Shown: positions 42,642 through 52,604, counted from the first letter of the stretch. The stretch: 64,000 nt of DNA from Microbacterium oleivorans (GCF_013389665.1 NZ_CP058316.1:2976001-3040000), one strand, 5' to 3'. The notes: generated from the sequence alone by a model not told the origin. Numbers and translations are program-made.

Positions 42642-44477
42642 TCAGCCGAGAGGGACGTTGCTGGTCTTGACCGGCTCGTCGTAGATCGCGGAGATGTCGC
42701 CGGCGAAGTCGGTGAGGATGACGTTGCGCTTGATGCTCATCTTCGGAGTCAGGTGACCGCTCGCCTCGGTCCACTCGGTGTCGAGGATCGTGAACTTGCG
42801 GATCGACTCGGCGCGCGAGACGTTGCCGTTGGCCTCGTCGATCGCGCGCTGGACCTCTGCTCGAACCGCGTCGTTCTTCGCGGCGTCGGTGAGTGACATG
42901 TCGCCAGGCAGGTTGTTGTTCGCGAGCCAGGTCGGCAGCATCTCGGGGTCGAGCGTGACGAGAGCGGAGATGAACGGCTTCTGGTCGCCGACGACGACGA
43001 CCTGCCCGACGATGGGATTCGCGCGGATCGGGTCCTCGAGCACGGCGGGCGCCACGTTCTTGCCACCGGCGGTGACGATGATCTCCTTCTTGCGTCCGGT
43101 GATGGTGAGGAAGCCGTCGGCGTCGAAGGACCCGATGTCGCCGGTCTTGAACCAGCCGTCGCGGAACACCTCGGCGGTCGCCTCGGGGTTGCGCCAGTAC
43201 TCCGCGAACACGTTGATGCCGCGGACCTCGACCTCGCCGTCCTCACCCAGACGCACGCCGACTCCCGGAAGCACAGGTCCGACCGTGCCGATCTTCGACT
43301 TGGTGGCCAGGTTCACCGTCGCGGGCGCCGTGGTCTCGGTGAGCCCATACCCCTCGAGGATGGTCACGCCGAGGCTGTGGAAGAAGTGTCCGAGCCGAGG
43401 GCCCAGCGGCGCCGATCCCGACACCGCGTACACGACCCGACCGCCCATGGCGGCGCGGAGCTTGCCGTAGACGAGCTTGTCGAAGAGGCGGAACTTCAGC
43501 TTCGTCGCGAGCGGGACCTTCTTGCCCTCCTGCTGGAGTCGCGAGTGGTCGACCGCGACGTGCGCGGCAGCGCGGAAGATCTTGCCCTTGCCGCCGGCCT
43601 CGGCCTTCTGCTCGGCGGAGTTGTAGACCTTCTCGAAGACGCGGGGAACCGCGAGCAGGAACGTGGGCCGGAAGGTGCCGAGCGCCGGAAGCAACTGCTT
43701 CGTGTCGGGCTGGTGGCCGGTCTTGACACCGGCGTGCACGCAGAGGATCGAGATGAAGCGGGCGAAGACGTGCGCGGTTGTGATGAACAGGAGGGTCGAC
43801 GCGCCCTCGGGGTGGGTCATGACCTCTTTCATCGCCTCGCCCGAGTTGCGCGCGAGCTCGACGAAGTTGCTGTGCGTGAGCACGCATCCCTTGGGCCGGC
43901 CGGTGGAGCCCGACGTGTAGATGAGGGTGGCGATGTCGGAGCCGACGGCGAGGTTGCGGCGACGCTCGATCTCGTCGTCCGCGACCTGTGCGCCGCCCGC
44001 GCGCAGGGTGTCGAGGTCGCCGGACGCCATCGTCCAGACCTCGCGCACCAGGGGCACGTCGGCGCGGATCTCGGCGACCCGTGCCGCGTGATCCGCCGAC
44101 TCGGCGATGACCGTCGTCGCCCCGGAATCGGTGAGGATCCAGGAGATCTGCGACGACGAGCTCGTCTCGTACACCGGGACCATGACGGCGCCGGCGAAGA
44201 ACAGGGCGAAGTCGACGAGCGTCCAGTCGTAGGTCGTCCGGGCGATGAAGGCCACCTTGTCGCCGGGCTCGACCCCGGCGGCGACGAACCCCTTGGCCAG
44301 GGCGATCACCTCGCGTTGGAATTCGGCGGCTGAGATGTCGCGCCAAGCCCCGTTCTCGGGCACCGCGAACAGCGCTCGGGAGGGGCTGGCCTTCACACGC
44401 TCGACGAGAAGGTCGGAGATGTTCGCGCTGGGGTCGGCGGGGATGATGGCGGGGACGTCGAATTGGACGGCGCTCAT
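42642..44477 (-). CDS. Long-chain acyl-CoA synthetase (AMP-forming), FadD15-like
   Basis: Activates fatty acids to acyl-CoA with ATP, 611 residues. AMP-binding P-loop IYTSGSTGRPKGCVLTHSN, then GYGLTETTAPATVN and the hinge WFKTGDIGSFDADGFLTITGRKKE. ATG 44477 follows AAGGAG. In Mycobacterium fadD15 (Rv2187) lies in the same neighbourhood as plsC and aroG, which are here just downstream, supporting the label. Convergent with def, divergent from glucokinase. Confidence 0.93.
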   Translation of the reverse strand: MSAVQFDVPAIIPADPSANISDLLVERVKASPSRALFAVPENGAWRDISAAEFQREVIALAKGFVAAGVEPGDKVAFIARTTYDWTLVDFALFFAGAVMVPVYETSSSSQISWILTDSGATTVIAESADHAARVAEIRADVPLVREVWTMASGDLDTLRAGGAQVADDEIERRRNLAVGSDIATLIYTSGSTGRPKGCVLTHSNFVELARNSGEAMKEVMTHPEGASTLLFITTAHVFARFISILCVHAGVKTGHQPDTKQLLPALGTFRPTFLLAVPRVFEKVYNSAEQKAEAGGKGKIFRAAAHVAVDHSRLQQEGKKVPLATKLKFRLFDKLVYGKLRAAMGGRVVYAVSGSAPLGPRLGHFFHSLGVTILEGYGLTETTAPATVNLATKSKIGTVGPVLPGVGVRLGEDGEVEVRGINVFAEYWRNPEATAEVFRDGWFKTGDIGSFDADGFLTITGRKKEIIVTAGGKNVAPAVLEDPIRANPIVGQVVVVGDQKPFISALVTLDPEMLPTWLANNNLPGDMSLTDAAKNDAVRAEVQRAIDEANGNVSRAESIRKFTILDTEWTEASGHLTPKMSIKRNVILTDFAGDISAIYDEPVKTSNVPLG

Positions 44478-44623
44478 GAGCGGCAACTCCTTCGGTACCG
44501 GAAGCGTCTGGCAGGGTACAGCCACTCTAGTGCGGCCGCCCCGCGGTCCGCCCGCGGACGGGCGAGCGGCCGCACTAGACTTCTCGGGGCGCCCGCCGAG
44601 CGGCCGGCGGGAAGGGGCGACGC

Positions 44624-45556
44624 GTGCTCAATATCGGCATCGACATCGGCGGGACCAAGATCGCCGGGGGCGTGGTCTCCGCCGACGGATCGATCGTCGA
44701 CCGCATCCGCGTCGACACCCCCACCGACACCGACGACCTCGCCGGCGCCGTGGCCGACATGGTCCGGCACTTCCGGGAATCGCACGAGGTGACCGCGGTC
44801 GGTGTGGCCGCCGCCGGCTTCCTCGACCGCACGCGATCGATCATGCGGCACGCGCCCAACATCGACTGGGTCGAGCACCCGCTGCGCGCAGAACTCGAGT
44901 CCCGGGTCGGCGTCCGCGTCGTGCTGGAGAACGACGCGAACGCCGCCGGATGGGCCGAGTACCGTTTCGGCGCGGGTCGCGGCAGCTCCAACATGGTGAT
45001 GCTCACGCTCGGAACCGGAGTCGGGGGAGCAGTCATCATCGACGGCCAGCTCCTGATCGGCGGGCGCGGAGCAGCCGGCGAGCTCGGCCACGTCCGCTTC
45101 GAGCGCGGCGGCCGCCTGTGCGGTTGCGGTCTGCACGGGTGCCTCGAGCAGTACGCCTCGGGCCGCGCGCTGCAGCGCGAGGCGATCGACATCTCCACCG
45201 ACCCCGACCTCGGCGCCGCCCTCGCGCAGGTGCGCGATGAGCACGGGACGATCCCGGGCGACGCGATCTCCCGCCTCATCCTGGCCGACGACCCGGGCGC
45301 CGTGGAGGCGCTTCGCCGGGTCGCGACCGCGCTGGGTGAGTCCGCCGGCGGGTTCCAGGCCACGCTCGACCCCGAGATCTTCGTCATCGGCGGCGGTGTC
45401 GCCCAGCTGGGCGAGACGCTTCTCGGTCCGGTGCGCGAGACGTATCGAAGCGCACTTCCCGGTGGCGAGAACGCCGCTCCGGCCGATTTCGCGATCGCCA
45501 CCCTCGGCAACGATGCCGGCATGATCGGCGTCGCCGACCTCGCCGGGGGGCGGTGA
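44624..45556 (+). CDS. glk: ROK-family glucokinase
   Basis: Cytoplasmic sugar kinase, 310 residues, phosphorylating glucose with ATP. IGIDIGGTKIAGGVV is the ATP site, LENDANAAGWAEYRFGAGRG carries the catalytic Asp, ELGHVRFERGG the sugar-binding Glu-His pair, and CGCGLHGCLEQYASG the zinc-binding CxCGxxGCxE motif of ROK enzymes. GTG 44624 follows GGAAGGGGCGAC, with TAGACT near 44576 as a likely -10. Four bases upstream of plsC. Confidence 0.93.
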   Translation: MLNIGIDIGGTKIAGGVVSADGSIVDRIRVDTPTDTDDLAGAVADMVRHFRESHEVTAVGVAAAGFLDRTRSIMRHAPNIDWVEHPLRAELESRVGVRVVLENDANAAGWAEYRFGAGRGSSNMVMLTLGTGVGGAVIIDGQLLIGGRGAAGELGHVRFERGGRLCGCGLHGCLEQYASGRALQREAIDISTDPDLGAALAQVRDEHGTIPGDAISRLILADDPGAVEALRRVATALGESAGGFQATLDPEIFVIGGGVAQLGETLLGPVRETYRSALPGGENAAPADFAIATLGNDAGMIGVADLAGGR

Positions 45557-45559
45557 GCG

Positions 45560-46249
45560 GTGTTCTACTGGCTGATGAAGTACGTCTTCATCGGACCGGT
45601 CGTGAAGGCGATCTTCCGGCCGTGGATCGTGGGGCGCCGGAACGTCCCGGCCTCGGGTGCGGCGATCTTCGCCAGCAACCACCTCTCGGTCAGCGACTCG
45701 GTCTTCCTGCCGCTCATGATCGATCGTCCGATGTCGTTCCTCGCCAAGAGCGACTACTTCACCGGGACGGGCCTCAAGGGCTGGGCGACGCGGGTGTTCA
45801 TGAAGGCGACGGGCCAGATCGCGATCGATCGCACGGGAGGCAAGGCCTCCGAGGCCTCGCTGAACACCGGACTCCAGGTGCTCGGGCGCGGTGACCTGCT
45901 GGGCATCTACCCCGAGGGGACGCGCAGCCCCGACGGCAAGCTGTACCGGGGACGCACGGGGCTGGCGCGGATGGCGCTCGAGGCCCGTGTGCCCGTCATC
46001 CCGGTGGTGATGGTCGACACGGACGCCGTGATGCCGATCGGTCGCAGCATCCCGCGTGTCGGCCGTGTCGGGATGGTCATCGGCGAACCGCTCGACTTCT
46101 CGCGATTCCAGGGCATGGAGGGCGACCGCTACGTACTGCGCTCGGTGACCGACGAGATCATGGTGGCCTTGCAGCGGCTCGGCGAGCAGCAGTACGACGA
46201 CGTGTACGCCTCGTCGGTGAAGGAGCGGTCCGCCGCGACCCCCGAGTGA
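45560..46249 (+). CDS. plsC: 1-acylglycerol-3-phosphate O-acyltransferase (PlsC family)
   Basis: Membrane-associated acyltransferase of phospholipid synthesis, 229 residues. Catalytic NHLSVSD (H41, D46) and acyl-acceptor motif YPEGTRSPDGKLYRGRTGLARMA, then VPVIPVVMVDT. An N-terminal hydrophobic stretch anchors it. GTG 45560 starts four bases after the glucokinase stop, so it is co-transcribed. It corresponds to Rv2182c in mycobacterial gene order. Confidence 0.93.
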   Translation: MFYWLMKYVFIGPVVKAIFRPWIVGRRNVPASGAAIFASNHLSVSDSVFLPLMIDRPMSFLAKSDYFTGTGLKGWATRVFMKATGQIAIDRTGGKASEASLNTGLQVLGRGDLLGIYPEGTRSPDGKLYRGRTGLARMALEARVPVIPVVMVDTDAVMPIGRSIPRVGRVGMVIGEPLDFSRFQGMEGDRYVLRSVTDEIMVALQRLGEQQYDDVYASSVKERSAATPE

Positions 46250-46296
46250 GGCGTCACACGGCCGACTGCTTCGTCCGCGCCGACTAGACTTGGCGC

Positions 46297-47631
46297 GTGC
46301 CTACGCTGGATTCTCTCGACTCGTGGCGCGATCTTCCCATCAAGCAGCAGCCGGCGTGGAACGCACCCGACGCCGTGGCCGCCGTTTCCGCTGAGATCGC
46401 GACGCTCCCGCCCCTCGTCTTCGCCGGAGAGGTCGACATCCTCCGCGAACGTCTCGCTCGCGCAGCATCGGGGGAGGCCTTCCTCCTGCAGGGCGGCGAC
46501 TGCGCCGAGACCTTCGCGGGTGCGACGGCCGAGAAGATCCGCAACCGTGTCAAGACCGTGCTGCAGATGGCCGTCGTGCTCACCTACGGCGCGTCGATGC
46601 CCGTGGTGAAGATGGGCCGGATGGCTGGGCAGTTCGCCAAGCCCCGCTCGAGCGACACCGAGACGCGCGGCGACGTCACGCTGCCGGCCTACCGCGGCGA
46701 CATCGTCAACGGCTACGACTTCACCGCCGCCTCGCGGCAGCCCGACCCCGCGCGTCTGCTCAAGGGCTACCACACGGCCGCCTCGACGCTCAATCTGGTC
46801 CGGGCCTTCACCCAGGGCGGTTTCGCCGACCTCCGCGAGGTGCACTCCTGGAACCGCGGCTTCGCCTCGAACCCGGCCAACGCCCGCTACGAGGGGCTGG
46901 CGGCCGAGATCGACCGCGCGATCAAGTTCATGGAGGCGGCGGGAGCCAACTTCGACGAGCTTCGCGGGGTGGAGTTCTACACCGGCCACGAGGGCCTGCT
47001 CATGGACTACGAGCGCCCGATGACGCGCATCGACTCGCGCACCAACACCCCGTACAACACCTCGTCCCACTTCCTGTGGATCGGGGAGCGCACGCGGGAC
47101 CTCGACGGTGCGCACGTCGACTACTTCTCGAAGATCCGCAACCCGATCGGCGTGAAGCTGGGCCCCACCACGACCCCGGAGACCGCGCTCGCGCTCATCG
47201 ACAAGCTCGACCCCGAGCGGGAGCCCGGCCGGCTCACCTTCATCACCCGGATGGGCGCGGGCAAGATCCGCGACGCGTTGCCGCCGCTGCTCGAGGCGGT
47301 CAAGAACTCCGGTGCGACGCCGCTGTGGGTCACCGATCCGATGCACGGCAACGGCATCACGACGCCGACCGGGTACAAGACCCGGCGGTTCGACGACGTC
47401 GTGGACGAGGTGCGCGGGTTCTTCGAAGCTCACCGCGCGGTCGGGACCTTCCCCGGCGGCATCCACGTCGAGCTCACCGGAGACGACGTCACCGAGTGCC
47501 TCGGCGGCTCCGAGATGATCGACGAGGCGACGCTGGCGACGCGGTACGAGAGCCTGTGCGACCCCCGACTCAATCACATGCAGAGCCTGGAGCTCGCCTT
47601 CCTCGTCGCCGAGGAGCTCGAGAAGCGCTAG
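46297..47631 (+). CDS. aroG: 3-deoxy-D-arabino-heptulosonate 7-phosphate synthase, class II
   Basis: First enzyme of the shikimate pathway, joining phosphoenolpyruvate and erythrose 4-phosphate, 444 residues, plant/actinobacterial class II type. Motifs: LLQGGDCAETF (metal Cys), PVVKMGRMAGQFAKPRS, WITDPMHGNG-like WVTDPMHGNGI and GGIHVELTGDDVTEC. GTG 46297 is exactly six bases after TAGACT (46285-46290), a leaderless start. A perfect terminator follows. Matches Rv2178c in the pknL neighbourhood. Confidence 0.97.
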   Translation: MPTLDSLDSWRDLPIKQQPAWNAPDAVAAVSAEIATLPPLVFAGEVDILRERLARAASGEAFLLQGGDCAETFAGATAEKIRNRVKTVLQMAVVLTYGASMPVVKMGRMAGQFAKPRSSDTETRGDVTLPAYRGDIVNGYDFTAASRQPDPARLLKGYHTAASTLNLVRAFTQGGFADLREVHSWNRGFASNPANARYEGLAAEIDRAIKFMEAAGANFDELRGVEFYTGHEGLLMDYERPMTRIDSRTNTPYNTSSHFLWIGERTRDLDGAHVDYFSKIRNPIGVKLGPTTTPETALALIDKLDPEREPGRLTFITRMGAGKIRDALPPLLEAVKNSGATPLWVTDPMHGNGITTPTGYKTRRFDDVVDEVRGFFEAHRAVGTFPGGIHVELTGDDVTECLGGSEMIDEATLATRYESLCDPRLNHMQSLELAFLVAEELEKR

Positions 47632-47655
47632 CACCGGGCGACAGTCCGCATACGA

Positions 47656-47691
47656 CTGCCCTGCCCCGCGGATCGACGCGGGGCAGGGCAG
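47656..47691. terminator. Strong bidirectional terminator
   Basis: A perfect 15-bp stem (CTGCCCTGCCCCGCG at 47656-47670 with its complement at 47677-47691) and a six-base loop, between convergent aroG and the kinase gene. Confidence 0.88.
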
Positions 47692-47709
47692 CGTCGTGTG
47701 CGGGCCGGA

Positions 47710-49668
47710 TCAGCCGGTGGCGGTGATCTGCAGGGTGATCGTCGTCCCGCTCACCTGCATGCTGCCGCCGCGGGGATCTTGGGCGGTGACGGCGGTGAGA
47801 CCGTCGGGCCAGATGTTCCACAGTGCCGAGTAGCTCACCTCGAAGCCCGCGTCCCGCAGCGTCTCCGCCGCGGCGTCACGTGTCTGGCCGACCACGTCGG
47901 GTACCTCGAACAGCGGAGGGCCGGTCGAGACGATCAGCGTCACGACGTCGCCGGGTCGCCAGTTGCCCTCGTCTCGCCCGACGATGCCGATGACGTCGCC
48001 CTCGGCGATGCTGTTGCTCGAGTCGGTGCGTGTCTCGCCCGAGACCTGGAGGTCGACATCGGTCAGGGTCTCGGTCGCGCGATCGACGCTCAACCCGGTG
48101 ACGTCGGGCACCGCGCCGCGCGAGACGAGCAGTGCGGCGGCGTCGCCCTGGCGCACGAGGCAGCCGTCGGAACAGGCGACCGGATCGCCACCCGCGGCAG
48201 GCGTGACGGTCGCGCTGATCACCGTGCCGTCCGCGACATCCGGATCGAACTCCCCGTCGGATTCGTCGGCCACCGCGACGATGCTCTGTCGAAGCAACTC
48301 GCGCGCGGCGTCCTCGGTCTGTCCCGCGAGCGGGGGCAGCGAGACCTCGGCGGGCCCACGCGAGACGTAGACGGTGACCAGTGCCTCGCGGTCCAGCCGT
48401 GCGCCCGGGTCGGGGTCGGTTCGGATGACCAGCCCCTCCTGCACGTCGAGACTGTTCTCGCCCGCCTCCTCGGCGCGTAGGCCCTGGGCGACGATCGCCA
48501 GCTCGGCGTCGGCGAACCCCACACCGCGGACGTCGGGCACCGACACCAGCGACCCCGGTCCCGACCCGAACCACCAACCTGCGCCCCCGGCGAGGCCCGC
48601 CAGCAACAGCACGAGGGCGACCAGCCATGCGCCCTTCGACCGGTTCCGCTGCGTCTGGCGTCGCAGCCGCGTCGCGTTGTCGACGTCGGTGGTGACGGGA
48701 GGCGCGGTGAACGTTCCGGGCATGACCTTCGTGAGCTCACCGGAGCCGAAGCCCGATCCGTCGTCCTCGGCGACGATCTCGTGCGAGCCCGTCGGGGCGC
48801 TGCGCACCACCTGCGGGAACACGCCGAGCTCGCGTTCGATCTCTCGGAGCCGGTCGAGCATGGTGCGCGCATCGAGAGGACGCTCGTCGGGTTCGCGCTC
48901 GGTGGCCCACAGCACGAGCTCGTCGAGCGGCTCGGGAACACCCGGGTTCTTCGCACTGGGACGGGGCACCGAGTCGGTCGCGTGCTGGTAGGCGATCTGC
49001 ATCGGCTGCTCGCCTTTGTACGGCTGCTCGCCCGCGAGCATCTCATAGAGCATGATGCCGAGCGCGTAGATGTCGCTGCGGGCATCGGCGGTCCCGCGCG
49101 TGACGAGCTCGGGGGCGAGGTACGCGATGGTGCCGAGCAGCATCTGACCGGTCGCGGTGTTCGCGGTCGTCGCGCGCGCGAGGCCGAAGTCGCCGATCTT
49201 GATCCGGCCGTCCTCGGCCAGCAGCACGTTCTCCGGCTTGACGTCCCGATGGACGATGCCGGCGCGGTGCGCCGCGGCGAGGCCCGACAGGATCGCATCC
49301 ATGATGGTGATGGTCTGCGGGATGGTCAGGCGCTTCTGCTCGCGAAGCAGATCGCGCAGGGTGATGCCCGGCAGGTACTCCATCACGAGGTAGGCCATCT
49401 CGCCGTCCTGGCCCTGGTCGAACACGTTCACGACGTGCGGGTCGGCGAGACGGGCCGCCGAGCGGGCCTCCTGGATGAAGCGGCTCTGGAAGACGGAGTC
49501 ATCCGACAGATGCCCGTGCATGACCTTCAGGGCGACGCGCCGTTCGAGGCGCAGGTCGGTCGCGACGTACACCGTCGCCATGCCGCCGCGGGCGATGCGA
49601 GCACGGACGCGGTACCGCTGGTCGACCAGACGGCCGATCAGCGGGTCGGTCTGCTGGCTCATGCTCAC
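47710..49668 (-). CDS. Membrane Ser/Thr protein kinase with four PASTA repeats (PknL/PknB type)
   Basis: Eukaryotic-type kinase, 652 residues. Kinase domain residues 15-280: GGMATVY loop, VALKV lysine, HRDVKPEN catalytic loop, DFGLA. One membrane helix near residues 350-370 (WLVALVLLLAGLAGGAGWWFG), then four extracellular PASTA repeats that sense peptidoglycan fragments or lipid II. By position (aroG, Rv2175c-like, polyprenyl synthase) it is PknL; mycobacterial PknL lacks PASTA repeats while corynebacterial PknL has them. GTG 49668 lies six bases after TAGAAT (49675-49680), a leaderless start; ATG 49662 is the alternative. Confidence 0.93.
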   Translation of the reverse strand: MSMSQQTDPLIGRLVDQRYRVRARIARGGMATVYVATDLRLERRVALKVMHGHLSDDSVFQSRFIQEARSAARLADPHVVNVFDQGQDGEMAYLVMEYLPGITLRDLLREQKRLTIPQTITIMDAILSGLAAAHRAGIVHRDVKPENVLLAEDGRIKIGDFGLARATTANTATGQMLLGTIAYLAPELVTRGTADARSDIYALGIMLYEMLAGEQPYKGEQPMQIAYQHATDSVPRPSAKNPGVPEPLDELVLWATEREPDERPLDARTMLDRLREIERELGVFPQVVRSAPTGSHEIVAEDDGSGFGSGELTKVMPGTFTAPPVTTDVDNATRLRRQTQRNRSKGAWLVALVLLLAGLAGGAGWWFGSGPGSLVSVPDVRGVGFADAELAIVAQGLRAEEAGENSLDVQEGLVIRTDPDPGARLDREALVTVYVSRGPAEVSLPPLAGQTEDAARELLRQSIVAVADESDGEFDPDVADGTVISATVTPAAGGDPVACSDGCLVRQGDAAALLVSRGAVPDVTGLSVDRATETLTDVDLQVSGETRTDSSNSIAEGDVIGIVGRDEGNWRPGDVVTLIVSTGPPLFEVPDVVGQTRDAAAETLRDAGFEVSYSALWNIWPDGLTAVTAQDPRGGSMQVSGTTITLQITATG

Positions 49669-49743
49669 GAGGCGATTCTACGGAGCGGATGCTGCGAGCC
49701 CGGGCAACGCCTCACCCCCCGGACGCCGCGGATCACCGCGACG

Positions 49744-50952
49744 TCACCCCAGAGCGTCCAGCCAGAGGTACGCCTGCTGCTCCCACTCCCCGTACCGATC
49801 GGGATAGGCCGAGACCTGCACGGCCTGCGCCGCGTCGGTGAAGGCGAGCGACTCCCACCCGGCCACGTCGAGCAGCCCCCGCGTTCCGATGCCGTTGGGG
49901 TCGGCGGGGCCGCCGTAGAACGTCGCGATCGACCGCGCTGGATCGCGGACCTGATCGGGCGTTCCCCAGCCCGTGCTCGGGCGCTGCTGGAACAGGCCGA
50001 GTGAATCGCGGTCCCCCCAGTCGAGATTCCGGATCCACGACTCGACCATGGCGGTGGCCAGTGCGATGGCGATGCCGCGATCGGGTACCCCGCGGTCGCG
50101 CCCGACCTGGATGATGAGTCGCGCGTTCGCGATCTGCTCCGCATCGAGCCCGAGGTCGGGCGAGCTCGCCGTCGCCACGGCGGGGGCTGCGGCCGCTCCG
50201 GGGACGACGAGGGTCTGGCCGGGGTAGATGATCGAGGCGCGATCGAGTCCGTTCGCCGACAGGAGGGCGTCGAGCCCGAGTCCGTGTGCAGCGGCGATGC
50301 CCGAGAGGGTGTCGCCGGTCACCACGGTGTGTCCCTCCGCGGCCGCGGGGAGGTCGACCGGCGCAGCGAGCTCCACCGCGCCGGGTGCCGCAGCCGGGGC
50401 GGAGCCGGGGAGGGCGAGGACCTGACCGGGGAAGATGACGGCGTCGCGCTGCAGGCCGTTGGCCGCGAGCAGCGCATCGACGCTCGTTCCGGCTGCGGCG
50501 GCGATCGACCAGGGCGTGTCGCCGGCCGCCACCGTGTGCGGGGCCGCGGGGGTGGCGGGCTGCGACACGGCAGGCGCGGCCGTCGGGGCGGCGGCCACCG
50601 TGGCGTTCAGGCGGACGACATCGCCGGGACGTATGACGGATGACCAGTCCAGACCGTTCCAGGCGAGGACGTCGACGGTTCGCAGTCCGTGACGAGCGGC
50701 GATGCGGCTGATCGTGTCGCCGGGCGCGACGACGTGCTCGGCCGGCCGGGGCGCCGCGGTGACGGGGGAGACGCCGCCCCGGCCGATCGACCGCGCGGCG
50801 TCGTGCGGCGGGTTCTCGCGCGTCGCGGGTTCGGCGGCGACGGCGGGTTGTGCGCCGAGGCTGAGCGCGATGGATCCGACGACGGCGGGCGCGAGGACGC
50901 CCGTCGCCCGTCGGCGGGCACGCTGCTGGGGGAGGGTCGGCTCGCGACGCAC
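49744..50952 (-). CDS. Secreted LysM protein with lysozyme-like C-terminal domain
   Basis: Exported cell-wall protein, 402 residues. The signal peptide (VLAPAVVGSIALSLGAQPAVAA) follows an Arg-rich start. Three LysM repeats bind peptidoglycan (HVVAPGDTISRIAARHGL, HTVAAGDTPWSIAAAAG, HTVVTGDTLSGIAAAHGL). The C-terminal domain (about 290-402) has AIALATAMVESWIRNLDWGDRDSLGLFQQRPSTGWG, a transglycosylase-like fold whose Glu in MVES may be catalytic. GTG 50952 is chosen for GAGAGGA upstream; an in-frame ATG at 51009 would add 19 residues. Divergent from the Rv2175c-like gene. Confidence 0.88.
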   Translation of the reverse strand: MRREPTLPQQRARRRATGVLAPAVVGSIALSLGAQPAVAAEPATRENPPHDAARSIGRGGVSPVTAAPRPAEHVVAPGDTISRIAARHGLRTVDVLAWNGLDWSSVIRPGDVVRLNATVAAAPTAAPAVSQPATPAAPHTVAAGDTPWSIAAAAGTSVDALLAANGLQRDAVIFPGQVLALPGSAPAAAPGAVELAAPVDLPAAAEGHTVVTGDTLSGIAAAHGLGLDALLSANGLDRASIIYPGQTLVVPGAAAAPAVATASSPDLGLDAEQIANARLIIQVGRDRGVPDRGIAIALATAMVESWIRNLDWGDRDSLGLFQQRPSTGWGTPDQVRDPARSIATFYGGPADPNGIGTRGLLDVAGWESLAFTDAAQAVQVSAYPDRYGEWEQQAYLWLDALG

Positions 50953-51089
50953 AGGGGGTCCTCTCTCGAAGTCCTCGAAACGCTGACACGCCGTTGTGAT
51001 GGGTGTCAACCGCTGTGACGGGTGTTACTGGTGTGACCAACGCGCCCTCGGCCGCCGCTGCGCGCTCGCGAAGGTGGGATAGTGAGAGG

Positions 51090-51440
51090 GTGAGTGACGC
51101 CGAAAACCCCGTGAATCCCGCCTCCTGGCTGACCCTGCCCGACGTGGTGGAGCTCACCGGGGAGTCCCTCGGTCGGGTGCGCCGATTGCTCGATGAGAAT
51201 CACCTCATCGGCAGTCGCCGAGAGGGAAAGCTGCTCATCCCCGGCCTCTTCTTCGTCGACGGTGCGCCGCTGTCATCGCTGCGAGGCACCATCATGGTGC
51301 TGCGCGATGCCGGTTTCTCCGACGACGAGGCGATCGACTGGATGCTCGCGGTCGAGGAGTCGATCGGGGTCGCGCCGATCGAGGCGTTGCGCGCGGGACG
51401 CAAGACCGAGGTGCGGCGGGTCGCCCAGGCGCTGGCCTGA
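51090..51440 (+). CDS. Rv2175c-like winged-helix DNA-binding protein
   Basis: Small protein of 116 residues: WLTLPDVVELTGESLGRVRRLLDENHLIGSRREGKLLIP is a MerR-like HTH, followed by LSSLRGTIMVLRDAGFSDDEAIDWML. It matches Rv2175c, a DNA-binding substrate of the kinase PknL in mycobacteria, and is encoded near a PknL-type kinase here as well. GTG 51090 is the likely start; GATAGT lies six bases before it, close to the leaderless pattern. No effector domain. Confidence 0.82.
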   Translation: MSDAENPVNPASWLTLPDVVELTGESLGRVRRLLDENHLIGSRREGKLLIPGLFFVDGAPLSSLRGTIMVLRDAGFSDDEAIDWMLAVEESIGVAPIEALRAGRKTEVRRVAQALA

Positions 51441-51454
51441 GCCTCGGGCGCGGG

Positions 51455-52537
51455 TCAGGCCGACCGCTGCATCGCCGCCTCACCCAGCGTCATCAGCGTG
51501 GTCACGGCGCCGGCGGAGATGGGCGCGCCGGTCAGCGCCGCGTGCGCCTCGGCGGTGAGGCGCGTGATGTCGTCCTCTATGCGGTCGACCGCCCCGCTGG
51601 AAGCGACGAGGTGCTGCAGGCGTGAGATCTGCTCGTCCGTCAGGCCCCGGTCGCCCAGGCCTGCGTCGAGTTCCGCGCGGTCGGACTCGTCGAGAGTCTC
51701 GCGGGCGTAGGCGACGAGCACGGTGCGCTTGCCTTCGCGGAGGTCGTCGCCCGAGGGCTTGCCGGTGACGGCAGCATCCCCGAAGACACCCAGCACGTCG
51801 TCGCGTAGCTGGAACGCGAGTCCGACCGTGTGGCCGAACCGACCGAGCGCGTCGCGCTGCGCCGCACTGCCGCCCCCGAGCGCGGCACCGATCAGCAGCG
51901 GCTGCTGCACGCTGTAGCGAGCGGACTTGTACGACGCGATCCGCAGCGCCCGACCGGCGTGGGCGTTCTCGGGTGCCGACGCGTAGGCGGCCTCCTCGGC
52001 GACGTCGAGGTACTGCCCGATCGTCACGTCGCGGCGCATCATCGCGTACTGACGACGGACATCCGCCGCGCGCGGGTGGTCGGCGATCGACTCCTCGAGA
52101 AGGTCGTCGCTCCACGCGACCAGCAGGTCGCCGAGCAGCACGGCCGCGGCCCGGCCGAACAACTCGGCATCGCCCAGCCAGGACGCCCCTCGATGCTGGT
52201 TCTCGAGGGCGCGGTGGGCGGCGGGCCGACCGCGTCGGGTATCGGAGTTGTCGACGAGGTCGTCGTGCACGAGCGCCGCCGCCTGGAAGATCTCGAGCGC
52301 TCCGGCGACTCCGGCGACGTCGGCCGCATCCGCGCCGTCGACGCTCCCGCCGACGGCGCGGTACCCCGCATCGAGGAAACGCGCACGCAGCCTCTTGCCG
52401 CCGTGGATGGCGGCGAGGGCGGACGCGACGAAACCGACGGCCTCATCGCCCAGACCGGCGACCTCCGCATGACGATCGGCCGCGAATCTTTCCAGTCGCT
52501 GGGAAACGGTGGAAATCGGGTCGGAGGAGCTCGTCAC
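51455..52537 (-). CDS. Polyprenyl diphosphate synthase (trans, IdsA/GGPP type)
   Basis: Condenses isopentenyl diphosphate to a longer prenyl diphosphate, 360 residues. First Asp-rich motif VHDDLVDNSDTRRGRP, second LRDDVLGVFGD, where the usual DDxxD is DDVLG(V), with GKR before the first motif (IHGGKRLRARFL). Product length (C15-C35) cannot be read with certainty. GTG 52537 is six bases after TAGGCT (52544-52549), a leaderless start. Corresponds to idsA2 (Rv2173) in gene order. Confidence 0.9.
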   Translation of the reverse strand: MTSSSDPISTVSQRLERFAADRHAEVAGLGDEAVGFVASALAAIHGGKRLRARFLDAGYRAVGGSVDGADAADVAGVAGALEIFQAAALVHDDLVDNSDTRRGRPAAHRALENQHRGASWLGDAELFGRAAAVLLGDLLVAWSDDLLEESIADHPRAADVRRQYAMMRRDVTIGQYLDVAEEAAYASAPENAHAGRALRIASYKSARYSVQQPLLIGAALGGGSAAQRDALGRFGHTVGLAFQLRDDVLGVFGDAAVTGKPSGDDLREGKRTVLVAYARETLDESDRAELDAGLGDRGLTDEQISRLQHLVASSGAVDRIEDDITRLTAEAHAALTGAPISAGAVTTLMTLGEAAMQRSA

Positions 52538-52604
52538 AGGCCTAGCCTAGTTCTCGACCGCACGCGTAGAATCGGCGTACGAATACCCGAACAGAGGGGG
52601 ATGC